38,171 nucleotides of DNA from a virus, in the IMG/VR virus record IMGVR_UViG_3300027969_000210, positions 1 to 38,171 of that record; one strand, written 5' to 3'. Both the position numbers and the translations under genes were made by a program. The notes beneath the pieces were generated by a model. It saw nothing but the letters and a program-made list of their open reading frames with translations. It had not been told where the DNA came from and ran no database searches. Shown here piece after piece: positions 15,152 to 24,276 of the stretch. Every line of letters starts with the position of its first letter. Positions within the stretch are counted from its first letter, which is position 1.

Positions 15152-17518
15152 ATGGCTACTTCCGTCGGATATGCGACGCTCCAAGTAATTCCATCAGCCA
15201 GAGGCTTCGGAGCTGCACTGGAATCTCAAGTCGCCCCTGGTGTTGCAGGAGCTGGGGCGTCAGCTGGAAAGTCTTTCGGCGGTAGCTTTGCAAAAATTGC
15301 CGGACCTCTAGCTGCCGCAGCTTCTGCCGCTGCAATCGGAGGCTTCGCAAAATCTGCAATCACCGCAGCTTCTGGTCTCAATGAAACCATTTCAAAGACC
15401 GGACAAATCTTTGGCACGTCGGCAGCTGGGATTCTTGAATGGTCCAAGACTTCAGCAACAGCTCTAGGCCAATCTCGCCAGCAAGCTCTTGACGCAGCTT
15501 CAACCTTTGCAATCGTTGGAAAAGGAGCCGGGCTTTCAGGCGATGACTTGACTGGATTCTCCACAAAGCTCGTCGGCCTATCAGCTGACTTCTCCTCATT
15601 TTTTGACGCCTCTCCTGATGAAGCAATCACCGCAATCGGTGCAGCTCTTCGAGGCGAATCCGAGCCAATCCGCCGATTCGGCGTTCTGCTCAATGACTCG
15701 GTCTTAAAGCAAGAAGCTCTGAAAATGGGTCTGATCAAAACTACTTCCGAAGCTTTGACTCCTCAAGCTAAGGCGCTGGCTTCTTACCAAGTCATCATGA
15801 ATCAGACAAAAGATGCCCAAGGTGATTTTCAACGTACAGCCGACGGCGTTGCCAACAGCTCTCGAACAGTCAGCGCACGCTTCACAGATCTCAAAGCTGT
15901 CATCGGTGCTTCGCTTCTTCCCGTTGTTAAGCAGCTCCTCAACTTTGCTGGTCTATTGATTCAAGGTTTCCTTGCAATTCCTGGACCTGTCAAGATATTC
16001 ATCGCAACATTCGCCGGACTAATCACGACTTTCATTCTGGTCAAAAAGGCAATCCTGGCGACAAAGGCAGCAATGCTCCTTCTCAATACAGCCATGAAAG
16101 CCAACGTCGTCCTTTTGATTGTCAGTGCAGTCATCGCTCTTGGTGTCGCGATGGTTGCGGCATATAAGAAGAGCGAAACATTCCGAAAGATTGTCAATGA
16201 CGTCTTCAGAGCTGTTGCAAAAATTGTGGGGACTGTCATCGGATATGTCATCGGATACATCTCTTCCATGGTTAAGGCCTGGACATTGGGGATGAAGGCA
16301 GTTCTTACCTTGCTTTCAAAGCTCCCGAAAGTTGGCGGATTCGCAAAGAAGGCACTTGCTGGAATTGACTCTCTTACTGGTGGACTCGACGATCTTGCAA
16401 AGAATGCGAAGGGCATGGTCACAGGTCTAACCGCCGGACTAAAAGATGAAATTCCAAAAGCTGCAACTGACGGAGGCAAGGCCGCAGCTGATGCGCTCAA
16501 GCTTGCTGGCGGAGAATTCAATCTTGCAGGTGCAGATCTTGGAGCCGCTGGCGCAGCTGGCGCAGCTTCTGGGGTAGCAAAGACAAAAGCTCAACTCACA
16601 AAAGATCTGACAAAGGGAATCGGATCAGCTTTCATCAAGGCTGTTCAAGGTACAGCTGAGCAGGTCAAAACAGCTTTCGAAAAGCTTGCAGAAGACATCA
16701 AGGCAACTGGCTCAAAGAAGCTGATCAGCGCTGTCGCTGATACACAAAAGAAAATTCTTGCACTTGTAGGAAAGCGCGACGTTCTGCGCGACGTCTACTC
16801 TGAAGCAAAGTCCTCACTTGCCGACTTGAAGAAGGAAGCGGCTGACTACGTCAAGACCGTTGCAGAGTCCGTCGTTGCAACTGGCAACATCTCAGAATCA
16901 AAATCATTCGCTTCAATAGTTCGAAACCTTACTGAATCGGTCAGCGTTGCAAAACAATTCGCATCGGTAATCGCTTCCCTGAAAACTTCTGGCTTAAACA
17001 ACACCGCGCTGGGACAGCTTGTATCCGCTGGACCAGAAGCGAGCTTGAAAGCCGCTCAAGCTCTACTCGCATCAGGCTCAGTCGGAATTCAGACCATCAA
17101 CTCTCTCCAGGCAGAACTTGCAGCTCAGGGAGAGGCAATCGGATCGACAATTTCAGGATCGATTTACGATGCAGCCATTGCCGATGGCGAAAAAGTTGTC
17201 AAGAAAATCGGCGACGAATTGACTTCAATCGAAAATCAGATTGTCAGCGTTGCAGCTGCCTTCGCGAAAGAGCTTGCAAAGATTGGCAAGATTCCAGCTC
17301 CTGCCTGGCTAAAAGATCTCACCGCTGCCACAAATTACACGGTCAAAAATCCTGTCGCACCAAAGTCGCCAGTGACAACAACTGCGACAAATGATGCGGC
17401 CAACGCGGCACGACTTGGATCAACGGTGACAGTCAACAACTACAACCCAGTCTCAGAGCCTTCGAGCGTTACTACTTCAAAAACATTGGCAAAGCTCGCA
17501 ATTCTAGGGATTGGATAA
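15152..17518 (+). CDS. Tape measure protein
   Basis: This 788-residue protein has a strong ribosome site TAAGGAGGA and is the longest gene of the tail-tube module. It is Ala/Lys-rich and mostly helical. The N-terminal part includes 'SASAAAIGGFAKSAITAASG' and 'FGTSAAGILEWSKTSATALG'. Around residues 263-336 there is a cluster of hydrophobic helices ('VKIFIATFAGLITTFILVKK', 'VVLLIVSAVIALGVAMVAAY') that could insert into the host membrane during DNA entry. The C-terminus is polar. At about 0.15 nm per residue a tail near 118 nm would be expected, a rough estimate only. Confidence 0.93.
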   Translation: MATSVGYATLQVIPSARGFGAALESQVAPGVAGAGASAGKSFGGSFAKIAGPLAAAASAAAIGGFAKSAITAASGLNETISKTGQIFGTSAAGILEWSKTSATALGQSRQQALDAASTFAIVGKGAGLSGDDLTGFSTKLVGLSADFSSFFDASPDEAITAIGAALRGESEPIRRFGVLLNDSVLKQEALKMGLIKTTSEALTPQAKALASYQVIMNQTKDAQGDFQRTADGVANSSRTVSARFTDLKAVIGASLLPVVKQLLNFAGLLIQGFLAIPGPVKIFIATFAGLITTFILVKKAILATKAAMLLLNTAMKANVVLLIVSAVIALGVAMVAAYKKSETFRKIVNDVFRAVAKIVGTVIGYVIGYISSMVKAWTLGMKAVLTLLSKLPKVGGFAKKALAGIDSLTGGLDDLAKNAKGMVTGLTAGLKDEIPKAATDGGKAAADALKLAGGEFNLAGADLGAAGAAGAASGVAKTKAQLTKDLTKGIGSAFIKAVQGTAEQVKTAFEKLAEDIKATGSKKLISAVADTQKKILALVGKRDVLRDVYSEAKSSLADLKKEAADYVKTVAESVVATGNISESKSFASIVRNLTESVSVAKQFASVIASLKTSGLNNTALGQLVSAGPEASLKAAQALLASGSVGIQTINSLQAELAAQGEAIGSTISGSIYDAAIADGEKVVKKIGDELTSIENQIVSVAAAFAKELAKIGKIPAPAWLKDLTAATNYTVKNPVAPKSPVTTTATNDAANAARLGSTVTVNNYNPVSEPSSVTTSKTLAKLAILGIG

Positions 17519-17521
17519 ACG

Positions 17522-18331
17522 ATGACGGCACTGACTCCTCGCACAGTAATCATCGACGGAATTCGTCTGGATTCTTTTGCCTACGCAATTACTTCACGAA
17601 CCGGATGGGAATCAACTCCAGGGCTGACCGGAGGAAATATTCGAGTCCCTGGTCGAGATGGTGAAATCTGGCAAGCCAAAGACTATGGCACAGGACAGAT
17701 CGTTCTTGATCTCTTCGTGCAGGGAACTGACGCCGATGGTGATATCCCGGCCGGATCAACAGCTGAAAAAACATTCCGAGCCAACGTCGATGCACTGCTT
17801 GCAACATTCAGCAAGAGATCCGGACTTCTTACAGTCGACAAGGAAATTGAAGACGGCACAATTCGTCGCAATTTTGCAGAAATTGGCACAGTCATTCAGC
17901 CGAACTACCTAGATGGTGACACAGTTGCGACCTTTACGGTTGAGCTTATTTTGCCAGACCCCCTTTGGAAATCCACAACAATCACAACTTCAACAGGTAC
18001 AGGATCGCTTGCAGCCTTTGCAGGAATCACAGCTCCGATCTCAGATGCACTCATCACAGTTGCAGGACCTGCAACAAATCCCAAAATCACTGACACGGTA
18101 TCCGGATCATGGATTCAATACACCGGATCCGTACCTGGAGGATCATCCTGGGTCATCGATTGTGCGACTTTCAGCTCAAAGATTGGCGCTTCAAGTGTTA
18201 TCGCTTCGACAACGTTCAATCCAGGACCGCGATTCTTTTCACTGACTCCGAACTCATCTCTTGTCCCTAGCATCACCCTTTCCTCAGGATCATCGATCTC
18301 GATTGCAGCTGCTCGGAGGTTTATTGCATGA
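17522..18331 (+). CDS. Distal tail protein (Dit-like)
   Basis: This 269-residue protein begins 'MTALTPRTVIIDGIRLDSFA' and includes 'VPGRDGEIWQAKDYGTGQI', 'DPLWKSTTITTSTGTGS' and a C-terminal beta domain with 'GSVPGGSSWVIDCATFSS'. This is the typical arrangement of siphovirus Dit proteins: an N-terminal ring-forming domain and a C-terminal galectin-like beta sandwich. It forms the hub at the tail end between the tube and the tail-tip protein, with which it overlaps by four bases (18328-18331). Confidence 0.88.
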   Translation: MTALTPRTVIIDGIRLDSFAYAITSRTGWESTPGLTGGNIRVPGRDGEIWQAKDYGTGQIVLDLFVQGTDADGDIPAGSTAEKTFRANVDALLATFSKRSGLLTVDKEIEDGTIRRNFAEIGTVIQPNYLDGDTVATFTVELILPDPLWKSTTITTSTGTGSLAAFAGITAPISDALITVAGPATNPKITDTVSGSWIQYTGSVPGGSSWVIDCATFSSKIGASSVIASTTFNPGPRFFSLTPNSSLVPSITLSSGSSISIAAARRFIA

Positions 18332-21300
18332 TCTCGCTTCGTCTTTATGATCGAGATGGGACCACAGCTCTTGGACTTCTTGCTGAGCCGGTTGGCTTTC
18401 AGATCTCAGTTGAGTTTTCAGATCTTGGGGCGCTGCAATTCGAATATCCAATCAATGGCGTCAATGCATCCCAGATCGAAATCATGCGCGAGATTGCTAT
18501 TACCAACGAAAATGGCACCGAATTTTCGAATGCTCGCTACGTCATCAGCAACATCAATCGCGATCGACTTGCTTCCACGGGAACAATTACAGTCAGCGCC
18601 AGGTCGCTCTTGTGGCGCTTTGAAACAGCTCTGGCATATCCAGACGGCGGAGTTCTATCTGGTGAAGTAAAGCGCACCTTTCAAACTGCCACAGCTGGCA
18701 CGATCATCAAAACTTTGATCGATGATGCAAAAAATCGCGGAGCTTTGACCGGCATCGGATACAGCTTCTCGAATTCCAGTGATTCAAATTCAATGGGCTG
18801 GTCTGATACGACAGACTCTGAATATACGGCTCGATCAACAATCCTTTCAGTGATCAGACAGCTTGCTGAGCTTGGTCTTGTAGAAGTACAGATGAATGGT
18901 CGAGTGCTCAAAGCTACGCGTCCAGAAGGAATCGGATCAGATTTAACAATCACCGCCAATCCAATCGTCCTTCGTGATGGCTTCAACTTGACGCAAGCTC
19001 CTGAAGAGATCAACGCTGACAAGCTGGCAGCTGTCGCACTTGTCGAAGCTGATGAAGGTCAACTCCTAGAGCGCAGCAATAGCTCAACTCTTGCCACCTA
19101 TGGCCGTCTCGAGACAAGCTTTACCGCATCGGGAATCGATGATCCTGTTGTCATCAACGATCTTTCAGACAGCTATCTCACCAACGTTGCAACACCAAAG
19201 CGTCAGCTGACAGTTGGCTTGACGATGCAATCTGGTGCACCTCAACCTTTGAAAGACTTCACCGTTGGCGACTATGTCTACACGGCGACCAGTGTTGGCT
19301 TGGAAAGAGTTCGCGTTCGCCAGGTAACAATCACAATGAGCAACGGCAGCCTTTCAGCAACCGCAACACTTGGCGATCGCATCTTTGAAAACGAGATTCG
19401 TCAGACCAGACGCCTAGCTGCGATCACCTCCGGATCGGTCAACATCGGCAATGGATCCGAACCTTCGAGCACTCCCGTAGTCGAGCTCACTCCTGACACA
19501 ATTCCCCCAGCTCCACCAACAGCTTTGACGGGAACCTCGACCTTCTATCTAGAGGGATCAAATCCACGAGCTCGGGTTCTTCTGACATGGACTGCACCAA
19601 CTCTCAACGAAGATGGATCTCCGATGATTGATCTTGGGGGTTATGAGGTCAACCTTCGTCGATCAGCAAGTGACGCCTGGGAATTTTCTGGAGTAGTTTC
19701 AAATCCGACCGCAACCTTGAGCGGACTTGAACCTTCGAAGAGCTACCAGTTCAAAGTCATAGCTGTTGACGCCTACAACAATCGCTCAACCGATTCAAAC
19801 ATTTTCACTCATACAACTGCGACTCAAACAGTCTTCAGCACAACTCCAAGCACTCCGACAGCTACTTCCCGACTTGGGACAGTTTCGATCACTTGGAATG
19901 GCCTGAGCAATCTAGGCGGATCCATGCCGGTCGACTTCTCTTATGTCAACGTCCATGCATCGACCACAAACAATTTTACGCCAACAACTTCGACAATCGT
20001 TGGAAGAATGAATGGCGCAGAGACCTTCGTGAAGACGGATCTGACTTACGGCGTCGCTTACTTCTTCAAGCTCGTTGGATATTCCACGAGCGGAATCGCA
20101 TCGACTGCTTCTGGAGAAGCAACAGCAACAGTCACCCCCCTGGTCAACACTGATCTGATCGGCAAAGTGCTCAGCTCGGCGAATTTTCAAGAGGGATCAG
20201 TCGACACCGCAGCTCTTGCAAGTGGAGCGGTGAATGCAGCGAAGCTAGTTGATGGGGCTGTCATTGCTTCGAAAATCCTGGACGGAGCCATTGATTCTTT
20301 GAAGCTTGCTGACTCAGCGGTCTCAGCTGCAAAGATTGCGACTGGCGCGGTCGGTTCGAATCAGATTTCAGCTGGTGCAATCGTCGCCGGAAAGATTGCA
20401 GCTGGTGCCATCACATCGGAAAAAATTGAAAGTGGAGCAATCACCTCAGCAAAGATCACAGCTGGCGCGATCGGCGCAACTGAAATCGCAGCTGGTGCAA
20501 TTACTGCCGCAAAGATTTCAGCTGGCGCGATTGGTGCGACTGAAATTGCAGCCAATGCGATAGTTGCCGGAAAGATCGCAGCCGATGCAGTTACCGCAGG
20601 CACCATCGCAGCTCTTGCGATCGAAGCCGGAAAGATTGCAGCCAATGCCATCACAGCTGACAAAATCGAAGCTGGTGCGATCACAACTGTAAAGCTTGCA
20701 GCAACAGCGATCACCGCTGAGAAAATTGCAGCTGACGCAGTAACGGCAGCAAAGATCAGCTCGACCGCTATTGACGGAAAGACAATTACCGGGGCAACAA
20801 TCCGCACAAGTGCCAACACGGCTCGGGTGGAAATGACTAGCTCAGGGCTTTTCGTCTATAACTCTTCAGGCACCGCCGTTGTTTCACTCAACGCATCAGG
20901 CACCGCCTCTTTCACCGGCACAGTCAACGCGACATCTGGCACGTTCTCGGGAACGGTGAACGCTGGATCCGGCTATCTTGGAAGCGCATCCACTGGCTGG
21001 AATTTTTCCTCTTCGGGATACCTATACAACAACGGAAGCACGACAATTCTTTATCCAACCGGAAATTCATACGCGCTGATCACTGATAAAGGAGTCAGCG
21101 CCGCCGATGGGTATCAGGCAAAACTTGGATGCGTCTTTGACGTAGGCGGATCGACAACATCGAACTCATATTGGAAATCCAATGCTCGAATCATTCCTGG
21201 CACAGATAACTCTTTCAGTCTTGGAGCTTCAAGTTTTCTTTGGTCGGTTGTCTATGCAAAGACAGGCACAATCAACACCTCAGACATTCGAGCAAAAACT

Positions 21301-21636
21301 GAAATCACTCCGAGCGTACTTGGACTCGATTTCATCAAATCTCTTAATCCAGTTTCCTACAAGTTCAAAGTCGGTGGCAATCAAGTCGACAAGGAAACCG
21401 GTGAAGTCACTGCCATCCCTGGCGCTAGAACTCATTTTGGTCTTCTCGCTCAAGAAGTCAAAGCTTCGCTTGATGAGCTGGCACCGGGTCAAGACTTTTC
21501 TGGCTGGGTTCTGATGGACATGGATGATCCAGACTCATATCAAGGTCTTCGATATGACTCTTTCATCGCACCAATGATCAAAGCTATTCAAGAACTTTCC
21601 GCGAAAGTCAAAGCCCTGGAGGAATCAAATGGATAA
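18328..21636 (+). CDS. Tail-tip/baseplate fibre protein with FN3 domains and C-terminal S74 chaperone
   Basis: This protein has 1102 residues. Residues 1-385 resemble the siphovirus tail-associated Gp37-like hub ('YDRDGTTALGLLAEPVGF', 'ARSLLWRFETALAYPDGG', 'RQLTVGLTMQSGAPQPLKDF'). Two fibronectin-III-like domains follow (about 390-505 and 505-605; 'LTWTAPTLNEDGSPMIDLGG', 'SYQFKVIAVDAYNN'). Residues of about 628-818 are short AGAIT-x-x-KI-x repeats forming a fibre shaft. The end (about 980-1102) is a peptidase S74 intramolecular chaperone: 'TSDIRAKTEITPSVLGLDFI', 'LNPVSYKFK' and 'GLLAQEVKASLDEL'. Known S74 domains trimerise the fibre and cut themselves off at the conserved Ser. This would be a second fibre system besides the collagen-like one. 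Confidence 0.9.
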   Translation: MISLRLYDRDGTTALGLLAEPVGFQISVEFSDLGALQFEYPINGVNASQIEIMREIAITNENGTEFSNARYVISNINRDRLASTGTITVSARSLLWRFETALAYPDGGVLSGEVKRTFQTATAGTIIKTLIDDAKNRGALTGIGYSFSNSSDSNSMGWSDTTDSEYTARSTILSVIRQLAELGLVEVQMNGRVLKATRPEGIGSDLTITANPIVLRDGFNLTQAPEEINADKLAAVALVEADEGQLLERSNSSTLATYGRLETSFTASGIDDPVVINDLSDSYLTNVATPKRQLTVGLTMQSGAPQPLKDFTVGDYVYTATSVGLERVRVRQVTITMSNGSLSATATLGDRIFENEIRQTRRLAAITSGSVNIGNGSEPSSTPVVELTPDTIPPAPPTALTGTSTFYLEGSNPRARVLLTWTAPTLNEDGSPMIDLGGYEVNLRRSASDAWEFSGVVSNPTATLSGLEPSKSYQFKVIAVDAYNNRSTDSNIFTHTTATQTVFSTTPSTPTATSRLGTVSITWNGLSNLGGSMPVDFSYVNVHASTTNNFTPTTSTIVGRMNGAETFVKTDLTYGVAYFFKLVGYSTSGIASTASGEATATVTPLVNTDLIGKVLSSANFQEGSVDTAALASGAVNAAKLVDGAVIASKILDGAIDSLKLADSAVSAAKIATGAVGSNQISAGAIVAGKIAAGAITSEKIESGAITSAKITAGAIGATEIAAGAITAAKISAGAIGATEIAANAIVAGKIAADAVTAGTIAALAIEAGKIAANAITADKIEAGAITTVKLAATAITAEKIAADAVTAAKISSTAIDGKTITGATIRTSANTARVEMTSSGLFVYNSSGTAVVSLNASGTASFTGTVNATSGTFSGTVNAGSGYLGSASTGWNFSSSGYLYNNGSTTILYPTGNSYALITDKGVSAADGYQAKLGCVFDVGGSTTSNSYWKSNARIIPGTDNSFSLGASSFLWSVVYAKTGTINTSDIRAKTEITPSVLGLDFIKSLNPVSYKFKVGGNQVDKETGEVTAIPGARTHFGLLAQEVKASLDELAPGQDFSGWVLMDMDDPDSYQGLRYDSFIAPMIKAIQELSAKVKALEESNG
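20209..20780 (+). repeat. Short AGAI-type coding repeats in fibre shaft
   Basis: Degenerate in-frame repeats encode blocks such as AGAITSEKIESGAI, AGAIGATEIAAGAI and ANAIVAGKIAADAV. The period is near 30-45 bp and the Ala-Gly-Ala-Ile or Ala-x-Ala-Ile core recurs more than ten times. These resemble left-handed or coiled fibre-shaft repeats. The matching antisense reading frame is only a shadow. Confidence 0.75.
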
Positions 21637-21751
21637 CGAAATCAGAATTGATGACGTGCTTGCATCATTGCGAGAAATGATCGGCACTCAAGCCCAGGAG
21701 ATTGCAATCCTTCACGCAACTATTGCAGCAATGAAGTCAACTGAATCATGA
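21629..21751 (+). CDS. Small coiled-coil protein (40 residues)
   Basis: The gene starts at ATG 21629, with GGAGG (21619-21623) in the end of the preceding gene, and overlaps that gene's stop by eight bases. It ends at TGA 21751, overlapping the next ATG. The product begins MDNEIRIDDVLASLREMIGT and is a single helix with heptad-like hydrophobic spacing. No family is recognised. Tight overlaps on both sides and a good ribosome site support translation. It may be a small tail or lysis accessory protein. Confidence 0.65.
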   Translation: MDNEIRIDDVLASLREMIGTQAQEIAILHATIAAMKSTES

Positions 21752-22044
21752 GCTCTGAGTACGACGATGCTAGGGAGTTCAAAATAACCACGAAGGAGGT
21801 CTGGCGCGACATGCAGGAATTTCGCAACGAAACCCGAGAAGAAGCCTCTGAAGTTCGCCAGCTTCTTTCGAAGATCGATGCAAAGCTCGACGTTGCCCTG
21901 GTATCAGTTGAGCACTCAAGCAAAGCGGTCGCAGATCACGAGGCTCGAATCCGCGTCATTGAAAAGGCCGTCTGGCGAGCAGCTGGTGCAGCTGCATTCT
22001 TAGGCGGAGTCGCCGGCATCATCGTCAATCAGATCACAAAATAG
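21748..22044 (+). CDS. Membrane-anchored coiled-coil protein, holin-like (XhlA type)
   Basis: This 98-residue protein has a long charged helix in the N-terminal two thirds ('NETREEASEVRQLLSKIDAK') and one C-terminal membrane segment ('AAGAAAFLGGVAGIIVNQ'). This topology matches XhlA/haemolysin-type accessory holins, found next to endolysins. It lies directly before the endolysin and is coupled to the small upstream gene by ATGA. A holin-associated role is likely; a tail or membrane protein of other function is possible. Confidence 0.7.
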   Translation: MSSEYDDAREFKITTKEVWRDMQEFRNETREEASEVRQLLSKIDAKLDVALVSVEHSSKAVADHEARIRVIEKAVWRAAGAAAFLGGVAGIIVNQITK

Positions 22045-22052
22045 GAGTCAAA

Positions 22053-22508
22053 ATGCCAACACATAAACTCTGCGCCGCTGGAGTAACACTTAGAAATCAA
22101 GTGAATAGCAAGTGGCCAAAGCGCGACAAAGCAAGTGATGGATGGATTGGAAATCTAGCCCATCAAGAGACAAAGTCGGATCACAATCCAGACATGGCAG
22201 CCGGTGGAATTGTGAGAGCTATCGACATCGATGCCGACCTAGACGTCACAACTGGCGATCATGCTCTAGCTGAGCAACTAGCCGAAGAGATCCGTCTACA
22301 CGCAAAGCAACTCGGCGCATCTTCACGCATCTCCTACATCATTTTCCAGGCACAGATCGCATCAGAAAAGGCGGCTTGGTCCTGGCGTCCTTACTCCGGA
22401 CAGAACGCGCACAACCATCACCTCCACGTCTCCTTCAATACAAAAGGCGACATCGATGGCGCAAAGTTTCCACTTTCAATTCTCAAGCTCAACGTTCTCG
22501 GCAAGTAA
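22053..22508 (+). CDS. Endolysin, peptidase M15-like
   Basis: This 151-residue protein has ribosome site TAGGAG. It has the zinc-peptidase pattern of M15/D-Ala-D-Ala carboxypeptidase-like phage lysins: H44 in 'TKSDHNPD', D58/D60 in 'VRAIDIDADLD' and the C-terminal 'AHNHHLHVSF' (H123, H125). Such enzymes cut cross-links in peptidoglycan to release progeny. There is no signal peptide and no separate wall-binding domain, so export would depend on the neighbouring holin-like proteins. The catalytic metal ligands appear complete. Confidence 0.88.
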   Translation: MPTHKLCAAGVTLRNQVNSKWPKRDKASDGWIGNLAHQETKSDHNPDMAAGGIVRAIDIDADLDVTTGDHALAEQLAEEIRLHAKQLGASSRISYIIFQAQIASEKAAWSWRPYSGQNAHNHHLHVSFNTKGDIDGAKFPLSILKLNVLGK

Positions 22509-22527
22509 CTTCAACCGAAAGGCAATC

Positions 22528-22752
22528 ATGAAAGCCATCAAGCAATTCGCACATCAAAATCCCGTTCGCGTCGCTGCATTCGTATCTTCGGCAGTGGCAT
22601 TGATCATCCCTGCATTCATGCCAGAGATTCCAACAGAGGCAGTCGTTGCCTTCGTACTTTCATCTCTTGGACTTGGTGAATATGCGCAACGTGTAGAAAA
22701 TGTCAAAACAGATGAAGCACTCTTCACCGATCCTTCAGAGGCTATCGAATAG
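22528..22752 (+). CDS. Holin-like small membrane protein
   Basis: ATG 22528 is preceded by GAAAGG; upstream in-frame codons lie inside the endolysin gene and are rejected. The 74-residue product has two hydrophobic stretches ('VRVAAFVSSAVALIIPAF' and 'EAVVAFVLSSLGLG') followed by a polar acidic tail. This hairpin topology is typical of small phage holins of actinophages. It completes a lysis module with the preceding two genes. Confidence 0.75.
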   Translation: MKAIKQFAHQNPVRVAAFVSSAVALIIPAFMPEIPTEAVVAFVLSSLGLGEYAQRVENVKTDEALFTDPSEAIE

Positions 22753-22780
22753 GACACAAAAAAGTCGACGATTCGCTCTA

Positions 22781-22808
22781 CCCTTTTCAGTAACGGAAAG
22801 GGCGTTAC
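22781..22808 (+). promoter_or_regulatory. Mutually exclusive hairpins before the HTH gene
   Basis: CCCTTTT (22781-22787) can pair with GAAAGGG (22796-22802, one G-T pair). Alternatively GTAACG (22790-22795) can pair with CGTTAC (22803-22808). The two helices share bases and cannot form together. The purine tract GGAAAGGG, the only ribosome-site-like sequence before ATG 22813, is hidden in the first and exposed in the loop of the second. This could be a translation switch or a protein-binding dyad. Confidence 0.4.
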
Positions 22809-22812
22809 CAAC

Positions 22813-23082
22813 ATGGCGAAAAGTTCATTGCAATCTTCAATCTCGGCACTCGTTGCCAACCCTCCGCTTCGCTCAGGCTATCCCTGCAAAATAGCTGTGA
22901 TCCTGAGCGAGCTTGAGGGTGAAGACAAGCAAGCATTGATCAACCTCGTCGATCACTCTGGAATTTCAACTGTTGCAATCGCGAAGCTGCTCAACGAGCA
23001 CAACTACGAGATCAAGTATCAGACAATCGCAAAGCATCGAAAGCGCGCCAATGGCGCTGGCTGTCGCTGCCCGAAAGGCTAG
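22813..23082 (+). CDS. Helix-turn-helix DNA-binding protein
   Basis: This 89-residue protein has 'SGISTVAIAKLLNEHNYEIK' followed by 'YQTIAKHRKRANGAGCRCP'. The helix-turn-helix reads as a site-determining domain in which 'TVAIAKLL' is the first helix and 'YQTIAKHRK' the recognition helix, as in small phage proteins that accompany packaging or regulation. The end carries Cys-x-Cys. It lies between the lysis genes and the metallophosphoesterase. It could be a repressor or a late regulator, but the sequence gives no target. Confidence 0.75.
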   Translation: MAKSSLQSSISALVANPPLRSGYPCKIAVILSELEGEDKQALINLVDHSGISTVAIAKLLNEHNYEIKYQTIAKHRKRANGAGCRCPKG

Positions 23083-23085
23083 TCG

Positions 23086-24276
23086 ATGAGCTTGAAACAG
23101 AGCGCTCAAGCTCTTGTCGATCTCGGCAAAGTCGGATCAGATATTCGCAACAACAACACCCCTGACGCCTGGCGTCCTCGCCTGGAAGTTGACGCCGATG
23201 GCGGCTACTTCATTCCAAAGGCTCGCGAAGTTGGCAACCTACCCGACGCAATCGATCTTCTCAAAGAATTCGATCTGAGTCCGGAAGAGTGGAAAGTCAC
23301 CTCAGTCCGACGATCACGCTGGCAAAAGTACGACGGCGACTGGCTTGAATCAGCTCGGATCTCAATCGCACCAGCTGGCGGATCTGCAACACAATCGACG
23401 GCAGATCTTGATCAGCTGATCGATGAGATCAAGAAGTGGCGTCCAACAAAAGGGATCAAAGCTACAACTGGAGATCTCTCTGCGATCTATGCGATCGGCG
23501 ATACTCAATACGGTAAAGATGCCGGAGACGGATCTGAAGGCACGACTCGACGTGTTCTCTCCGCACTCGATGAAACCGTCAACCGTCACAAAGAATTCAC
23601 AAAGATTGGCCGACCAATCGGATCAATCATCTTGCCTCAGCTCGGAGATTGCATCGAAGGCTCAACAAGCCAACATGGCAAAGTCCTCGGCAGATCAGAT
23701 CTGACAGTCACCCAGCAAGTCCGACTCGGTCGCAGACTTTTGATGACATGGGTCAAAGCTTTCGCTCCAATGACAGAGCAGCTCATCATCCCTGTCGTAC
23801 CTGGCAACCATGACGAAGCTCATCGAATCGTCATCTCAGAGCCCGGCGATTCTTGGCAGATTGAAATCGTTGCAGCTGTGCAAGATGCTTGCGCGGAGAA
23901 TGACGCACTCGCTCACGTCGAATTCCGTTATCCGGAAAAAGATTTCGGCACTCTTGCAATCAATATTCAAGGACAAATTTTGGGAATGGCTCACGGTCAT
24001 CAAGCTCGCGATCTAGCAAAATGGTGGCAAGGTCAAGCAACTGGTCGCACTCCGATTGGAGATGCCGACGTACTTCTGAGCGCTCACTATCACCATTTCA
24101 AAGCCAATCAAGTTGGTCCCAGATTATGGATTCAAGTGCCAGCAATGGACGGCGGATCTCCTTGGTTTCGCGAACGACAAGGCATCGAATCCCCCACAGG
24201 AATCGTCAGCTTTATCATGGGCGATGATTACGATCCACGCCGCGATCTTGCAGTCCTTGCAGGTGAAGCACGTTGA
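23086..24276 (+). CDS. Metallophosphoesterase (calcineurin-like phosphatase/nuclease)
   Basis: This 396-residue protein has a C-terminal calcineurin-like fold. Metal-binding motifs appear in order: 'IGDTQYGKD' (D139), 'QLGDCIEGS' (D188), 'VPGNHDEAH' (240-245), 'MAHGHQA' and 'SAHYHHF'. The first 125 residues are a variable N-terminal domain without recognised fold. Related phage enzymes are annotated as phosphoesterases or Mre11-like nucleases, and the substrate cannot be told from sequence. It starts three bases after the HTH gene stop and is followed by a tiny overlapping gene and a nucleotide kinase, suggesting a DNA or nucleotide metabolism role. Confidence 0.88.
   Translation: MSLKQSAQALVDLGKVGSDIRNNNTPDAWRPRLEVDADGGYFIPKAREVGNLPDAIDLLKEFDLSPEEWKVTSVRRSRWQKYDGDWLESARISIAPAGGSATQSTADLDQLIDEIKKWRPTKGIKATTGDLSAIYAIGDTQYGKDAGDGSEGTTRRVLSALDETVNRHKEFTKIGRPIGSIILPQLGDCIEGSTSQHGKVLGRSDLTVTQQVRLGRRLLMTWVKAFAPMTEQLIIPVVPGNHDEAHRIVISEPGDSWQIEIVAAVQDACAENDALAHVEFRYPEKDFGTLAINIQGQILGMAHGHQARDLAKWWQGQATGRTPIGDADVLLSAHYHHFKANQVGPRLWIQVPAMDGGSPWFRERQGIESPTGIVSFIMGDDYDPRRDLAVLAGEAR

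Noticed and set aside
20353-20362. GGTTCGAATC resembling a tRNA T-arm
   Set aside because: It lies inside the fibre-shaft repeats, with no acceptor, D or anticodon arms around it.
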